From Ascidia mentula (Eukaryota > Chordata > Ascidiacea > Phlebobranchia > Ascidiidae), in NCBI GenBank assembly GCA_947561715.1, contig OX387200.1:126501-190500 (forward strand): a stretch of DNA of 64,000 nt, given 5' to 3'. The translations under genes and the position numbers were made by a program. Positions 59,130 to 64,000 of the stretch are shown here, one piece after another; the stretch's first letter is position 1, and every line of letters starts with the position of its first letter. The notes beneath the pieces were generated by a model that saw only the letters and a program-made list of their open reading frames with translations, was not told where the DNA came from and ran no database searches.

Positions 59130-59907
59130 CGTTGTGATTGCATTGGTTCACGTTAATGGTGCCTTTATTTTCTATGTTTCCTTGTAGCAAAGTTAGTTAC
59201 TATAGATTTTATGTGGTTTTGTAACAACTTTCACTGATATTATTTTTTATGTAATTGAATATTTCAAAACATTAAGTAAAGTTTGGTGGAATTTTATTGG
59301 GTTTGGTTGGTGCTAAAAAACTACATGGTAACTTGTATTATAACTTTCTTTGATTCATAATATTTTGATTAGAATAGCAACCAAATCTTTAAGAAGCATT
59401 TTGTTTCTGTGCATGTGAAGTCATCAGTTCCCAACAAACTTATCAGAATTTACCAGATTGCCTTTATTTTACCCTGTGCAATTATTCAAGTGGCCAAACA
59501 TATTTATTTGCAATTGCCTAAACTTTTTCGAGTGTGTGTGTTTTATTTGCTGTGACCACCCTTGCCTTCCGCCTTGTAAACACGAGATATATCATGCGGT
59601 TCAACACCAATATTCGGTTCCAAGGAATTTCCACATTTATTTGTGATAAAATAATTTTTCGGGGTAAAAGATCGATTTATTTTCATATTGTAAAGATTGT
59701 AGAATCGGGGATATTAAAGATATCATAAAAACAGGCACTATTTATAAACGGATAATGCGAAGTTAAAGATACGAACTTTTTTAATTGAATCGTTCCTGCT
59801 TTTTGGCACTGATGAACTTGCGTTATTAAAAGCTTAATGAGCTTTCTGGAAGTTGAGTGTTCAAACGTGTCGCAAAGAAATGATAAAAAAGTGCCAAATG
59901 TCAGGGT
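59130..59907. other. Gap between convergent PRADC1 and a small minus-strand gene
   Basis: AT-rich, containing both 3' UTRs. No coding segment, RNA or repeat recognised. Confidence 0.55.
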
Positions 59908-60403
59908 TTAAATTTTTACATTCTGTGAACAACTAACGTTGACCTCCACGAAGCGACTCTGGTGCTGTGACGTGTTTGATGGGGTTGGATTGATACAAAG
60001 TGCAACCAAACTTGTTGAAAGTAGGGTGTTGCGCACACCAATCTCTACAGGTAGGGTTTCACAATTTCTTGCTTGTTTCTGTTTGTGATTACTCGTCGGC
60101 AAATTTAAATATGCTTGTTTAAAATAACCTACCTGTATAGTGAATAGGTTTTGTTACAAACTGTGGAATAAGAATTTCTTTGGAAAGTTTTGAAAGCATT
60201 GCCCAAGAATGCCAGCGGTCACATTTGCTTAGACATGGAGGTTCCAACATCTGAGTATGTAATTCAGTTTCTCGGTCAATCGGTTTCAAAAACCTTAATA
60301 ATCCATAAATATTACTCAGATAATAAAATGTTCCTGTGCAAACAAATAAAACTTTGAAAATCTTGGTAACTTTCTCATTTTTTCTTAAAATGGCAAAAAA
60401 CAT
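59908..60403 (-). CDS. Small hypothetical protein with one hydrophobic segment
   Basis: Two exons in minus order, 60403-60133 and 60044-59908, joined by a good donor (ACAG/GTAGGT) and acceptor (CTGTAG) with matching phase, giving 135 aa from the first ATG. The frame stays open upstream to 60547 without another ATG, so the true start could be in an unseen exon. The N-terminus is basic (MFFAILRKNEKVTKIFKVLF) and is followed by a hydrophobic/aromatic stretch (VCTGTFYYLSNIYGLLRFL). The C-terminal part has no recognisable motif. A small mitochondrial or ER membrane protein is possible but unproven. The second exon could also be spurious. Confidence 0.45.
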
Positions 60404-60941
60404 TCCGATAATCGACGAAATAAATGAAGCGTGACGGGCTCTCACGTGCCACCGCGCGACGATAAACCCGCAGGAAAGAAAATGGCGAAAGGCAATGATG
60501 CGGAACTTAAAACATCGGCAAGCGCGCTTTTCGGATAGTGACGTCACAGACAGGTGATTGGCAAGAACTCACAATCGCGAAAAATATTCGTTTGTGGTCA
60601 ATTTGGAAGAATTATTTAGGGAAATGGTGCAGTTTTTTTTCTTCTAAAAGTTATTTTTTCAAAAACTTTTGTTTCATATGAAACCAATTTCTAGTGATAT
60701 GTCATAATTACGAATATCTCACCATGATTCACAATCATGAATATTTGTGATACAAAGTTGAACAAGAAATGTTTTGGGTAAACACTGCGATGAGAAATGA
60801 CAGGCAAGGAAGGAGGTAACACTTTCAACTGGTGGTCAGCAACCAAAAGTTCACTAAAATAACTTCGTCTCCCGACACCATCAACTGAAACCGGTTTGAA
60901 CCGGTTGAGACTCGCTTATCGCCGTCTTGGGCAGTCCGAGG
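60404..60941. other. Gap between the small hypothetical gene and the calcium channel 3' end
   Basis: Contains the possible upstream extension of the small gene (to 60547) and the 3' UTR of the channel gene. Nothing else recognised. Confidence 0.5.
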
Positions 60942-63895
60942 CTAACTCTTGAAGTTGGGGACTACGAAAATTTCGTTTTCCAATCCAGGTTCCATGACGC
61001 GTGACGATTTTACTGTATTGTTTCCAAATTCATTTTCGATTTCTTCATCGCTGCTCTGTTCCGCTTCACCGCCCACATTGTGGATCGAAGGGTCACGTGA
61101 CGAGAGGGGAACTTCGTACAAGGATTCATCACTTTCAACATTCTGACTTGTTCTGTGTAAATAAACAACACCTTATTGTGTGTCAACATTACTTGCACAA
61201 GTAACATTAGGTCATTAATTATTTGTAGACGAGCTACCTTTCATGCATCATATTCTTGGCTGCGCTGTTAAGTTCGGGGAGGGACATATCGCAAGCCTCA
61301 GCAATCTCAATTGCAACTCCCTCCACAAAGTTTTCATCTTTCGCCAGGGAACACAACCCCTCCGCAGCAAAAACCTGAACAAACAACAACAGTTAACAAA
61401 CTAAGTTGTTCCACATCACGTGGATCCGACCTGTTCGATCAGATTGACGCAACTTCCTCTCCTACTTCCGGAGTTCTCGTATTTTGAACGATTCCAGCCA
61501 TCGTTGATTGCGTACGAATCGCTGCAGCATCTTCAACCAATAAATCACAGGGTTACATGGAAGCGACGATATTTTGGATGATGCCGTATCGCGATAAAAA
61601 TCCGCGGAACGATAATTATCAAATGTCGTTACTATTGGTAACAGTTTGTTACTTTACCGTTGGTGAGGTCGAAGTGCGTCTTCTTCGTCAGATGAGGGGG
61701 CGGCAGATTTCGAAATACTTGGTATTGACAAACGTGTGCGGCGGGGCGTGACGGGGGGCGTCCTGGGCCAGTTCGGCACCTGTGTGACGCCACAACGCTT
61801 GGGGAGGGGCGGAATAGGAAGCAGACGTCGATGTTCGCGTTTCGTCGGCTTCGAACAATGGCCATTGTTTGAACAATGGATGTTATTCGGGAGTTTTGGA
61901 AGATTCCGCTTCATTATCTCGTTGTCATGACGGTTATTATTTGTAGTCCTGTACGCATTCGACTGCGGAAGTGACCTTTGTTGTATATTTGTGACGTCAC
62001 TATGCATGGGTGGTGGGTTGATAAAGGAAGTGGTTGTGACCTCATTATCCCACTCACAAGAATCCTCACTTCTCCAATTACATCTCCTCGCCTTCTCGAA
62101 ATAATCACTGTTACTGTGACGTGGTGTGTCGTCACAACCTTCCTGTGCTGTGACGTAACAATCTTGACTGTCCTGTCTGTGGAGTTGATCACGTGTGTGG
62201 AGTTGATCGGATGAGAGGAGGGGGCAGTCTTGGTCATCACATGGGTAAACATCTTGCCATGATTCTGACATTTGTCTGAAAAGTTTGTCAGAAATTAGTT
62301 TCGAGAATCATTTGTTTTTCCGGTGGAACTTATATGGAACACGTGCAACTTATATGGAAAACGTGCAACTTATATGGATCACACGCAACTTATATGGAAA
62401 ACGTGCAACTTATTTGGAAAACTTGCAACTTATATGGAAAACGTGCAACTTATATGGAACAAGTGCAAGTTACATGGAAAACGTTCAACTTATATGAAAC
62501 ACGTGCAACTTATATGGAACACGTGCAACTTATATGAAACACGTGCAACTTATATGGAACACATGCAACTTATATGGAACACGTGCAACTTATATGGAAC
62601 ACATTGAACTTATATGGAACACATGCAACTTATATGGAAATCGTGCAACTTTTATGAAACACGTGCAACTTATATGAAACACGTGCAACTTATATGGAAC
62701 ACATGCAACTTATATGAAACACGTGCAACTTATATGGAACACATGCAACTTATATGGAACACGCGTCACTACGATGACAATTTTGACAAGCTATCTTACC
62801 TTTTCACCGGACGTCTGTAGTTACGTAAATACTGATGACGTTGTTGGGGTCGGGGTACAGCGTAATCTCCCCCCACCGAATCGAGTTCACAATCACTCGG
62901 ATAACTCGAGAAACTGTAGTTTGACGACGAGTTGTTGAGGTTGGCACTTTCACCATGGGTGAGGGCAGATCTACTGTGGAAGGTTTGTGACTCGCTCGGT
63001 GTCTCTGAACCTGGACTCGCCATCTGGGTTGCGTCTGTGGTGTTTCCCCCGCTCGAGAAAGACGACTTCCTTGAAGGGGTTTTCCCGTCGCCGAGGGGGG
63101 TCAGGTCTCGGTGTTGGGGACTCCCCCGAACCGCGGATACGATGTCATGGAGGGATCGTGGTTTCGGTGTAAGTTCGTTGATCATAGGGCTAGAGTGCAA
63201 TGTAGTTGTGGGGGCGTCACAGGATGTTACGTCAAACATAGAATGGGTATTTTCCCTCTATGTTAGTTTAGCGCAGTGTTTCCCAACCTTTTTTGGGTTC
63301 CTTCCCACTGGGAGGTAAAACAATTTCGACACGTACTACCTAGTTGAGTGTTACAAAGTAACCTAGGGGATGAAGTAACAAACATTTCGAGATCTTTTTC
63401 AATTTTTTCAATTCGCATACCACCTGGAATGCCCCACTAGTGGCACGCGTACCACCGGTTGGGAAACACTGGTTTAACGAACAATGGGTTACCTCTGCGA
63501 TGAAAGAAATCTTCCGCTATACCGTTTCTTGTGGTCGTCGTTTGCGACTTTCAAGGGACGTTTGGATGCAAACGATGGAGAAGATGATCCACTGTTCCTC
63601 CTCAAGATCCCAAACAAACTATGGCGTCTCTGGAGAAGAAATTATCGTTTTGAATTGTATCGCAGTTCATGTTTGGGAACATAACTCACTGTTTTGTGCA
63701 TTTTTAAGACAAACAATACAGCCTATATAACTGATGTTGAATTCATTAGCAGACTTTTCAATTCTTCCAACTCACCCTGTGATCGGGTTCCACTTCTTCA
63801 TCTTGTGACGTATAAGGTTCACTATCGGGCACCAGGTTCCCGGATATCGCTCGTTTTAATTCCGGACCGACATCATGGAGTGCCCGCAACCCGGC
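60942..63895 (-). CDS. CACNA1 (Cav1-type): L-type voltage-gated calcium channel alpha-1 subunit, C-terminal exons only
   Basis: Seven 3' exons in minus order: 63895-63776, 63629-63493, 63255-62800, 62275-61658, 61521-61431, 61374-61238, 61152-60942 (589 codons to the stop). The gene continues right of the window. The first exon encodes [20 protein letters not shown], matching the segment after the IQ motif in vertebrate Cav1 channels. The next exons are Ser/Arg/Pro-rich and weakly conserved. The sixth encodes [17 protein letters not shown] and [20 protein letters not shown], the distal C-terminal regulatory domain specific to Cav1. No membrane segment is within view. The tail may be an autoinhibitory module as in mammals. 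Introns contain a 20-bp minisatellite and a MITE. Which vertebrate paralogue it matches cannot be told; invertebrates usually have one Cav1. Confidence 0.93.
62326..62766. repeat. 20-bp minisatellite, about 22 copies
   Basis: The unit GCAACTTATATGGAACACGT repeats head to tail with few changes. Most units contain or nearly contain CACGTG. It fills most of the 524-bp calcium channel intron 62276-62799. Because 20 is not a multiple of 3 and the unit lacks stops, all three plus-strand frames stay open across it, which mimics coding sequence. Confidence 0.97.
63274..63471. mobile_element. hAT-type MITE, family A, copy 2, in a calcium channel intron
   Basis: Perfect ends CAGTGTTTCCCAACC and GGTTGGGAAACACTG. 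The flanks GTTTAGCG (63266-63273) and GTTTAACG (63472-63479) form an 8-bp duplication with one change. Shared internal sequence identifies it with the 13182-13418 copy. It makes up 198 of the 237 bp of the intron 63256-63492. Confidence 0.92.
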
Positions 63896-64000
63896 CTGGA
63901 AGTATAACGGGAAACATGGGAATTAAATTAGTGGATGATCGGTACACTGTCCGTTTCATAATAAAATCCATCAGATAGAAATCCGAGAAATCTCTGGACA

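Noticed and set aside
62326..62766. Regular direct repeats that might suggest a CRISPR array
   Set aside because: The repeats are contiguous with no unique spacers, and the genome is eukaryotic.
62285..62820. Several plus-strand open frames with repeats of [17 protein letters not shown] type
   Set aside because: They are translations of the 20-bp minisatellite, which lacks stops in all three frames. The region is an intron of the calcium channel gene.

Overview
The window is animal nuclear DNA from a compact, AT-rich genome. Its genes are split by short GT-AG introns, and nearly every gene has a clear vertebrate counterpart (flotillin-2, MICU1, GATD1, UNC93A, BCAT, PNPLA8, PIPOX, MRPS2, TADA3, RIOK1, U1-C, PRADC1, L-type calcium channel). 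Compact gene spacing, small non-autonomous transposons and a Penelope-like element suggest an invertebrate chordate, most likely a Ciona-type sea squirt. That assignment is inference. All exon maps were built by hand from splice signals, reading phase and family similarity.

Layout: 0.5-2.2 kb holds the 5' part of flotillin-2 (-), divergent from MICU1 (+, 3.2-6.4). GATD1 (+, 7.4-8.4) and a class II aldolase/adducin-fold protein with a TATA box (+, 11.0-12.8) follow. After a repeat-bearing gap come UNC93A (-, 15.7-18.5) and a CUB-domain membrane protein with a very basic tail (-, 19.4-21.4). A gap with a CTG repeat leads to mitochondrial-type BCAT (+, 24.3-27.8). A second gap with a hAT MITE leads to PNPLA8 (-, 30.5-34.3).

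From 34 to 54 kb everything is on the minus strand: three tandem PIPOX (sarcosine oxidase) paralogues (35.1-43.0), MRPS2, TADA3, RIOK1 and SNRPC. The last four are closely spaced head to tail and could be trans-spliced. TADA3 introns carry a hAT element and a young Penelope-like remnant (GIY-YIG endonuclease module between 336-bp inverted arms).

On the plus strand, 55.0-57.6 kb encodes an unusual protein joining a ZC3H14-type N-terminus to a PABPN1-type coil, RRM and Arg-rich tail. PRADC1 follows (58.0-59.1). A small unrecognised two-exon gene (-, 59.9-60.4) and the C-terminal exons of an L-type calcium channel alpha-1 subunit (-, 60.9-63.9, continuing past the window) close the region.

The most interesting observations are the ZC3H14/PABPN1 fusion, the inverted-arm Penelope-like insertion, the PIPOX triplication with one diverged copy, and a calcium-channel intron made almost entirely of a MITE.
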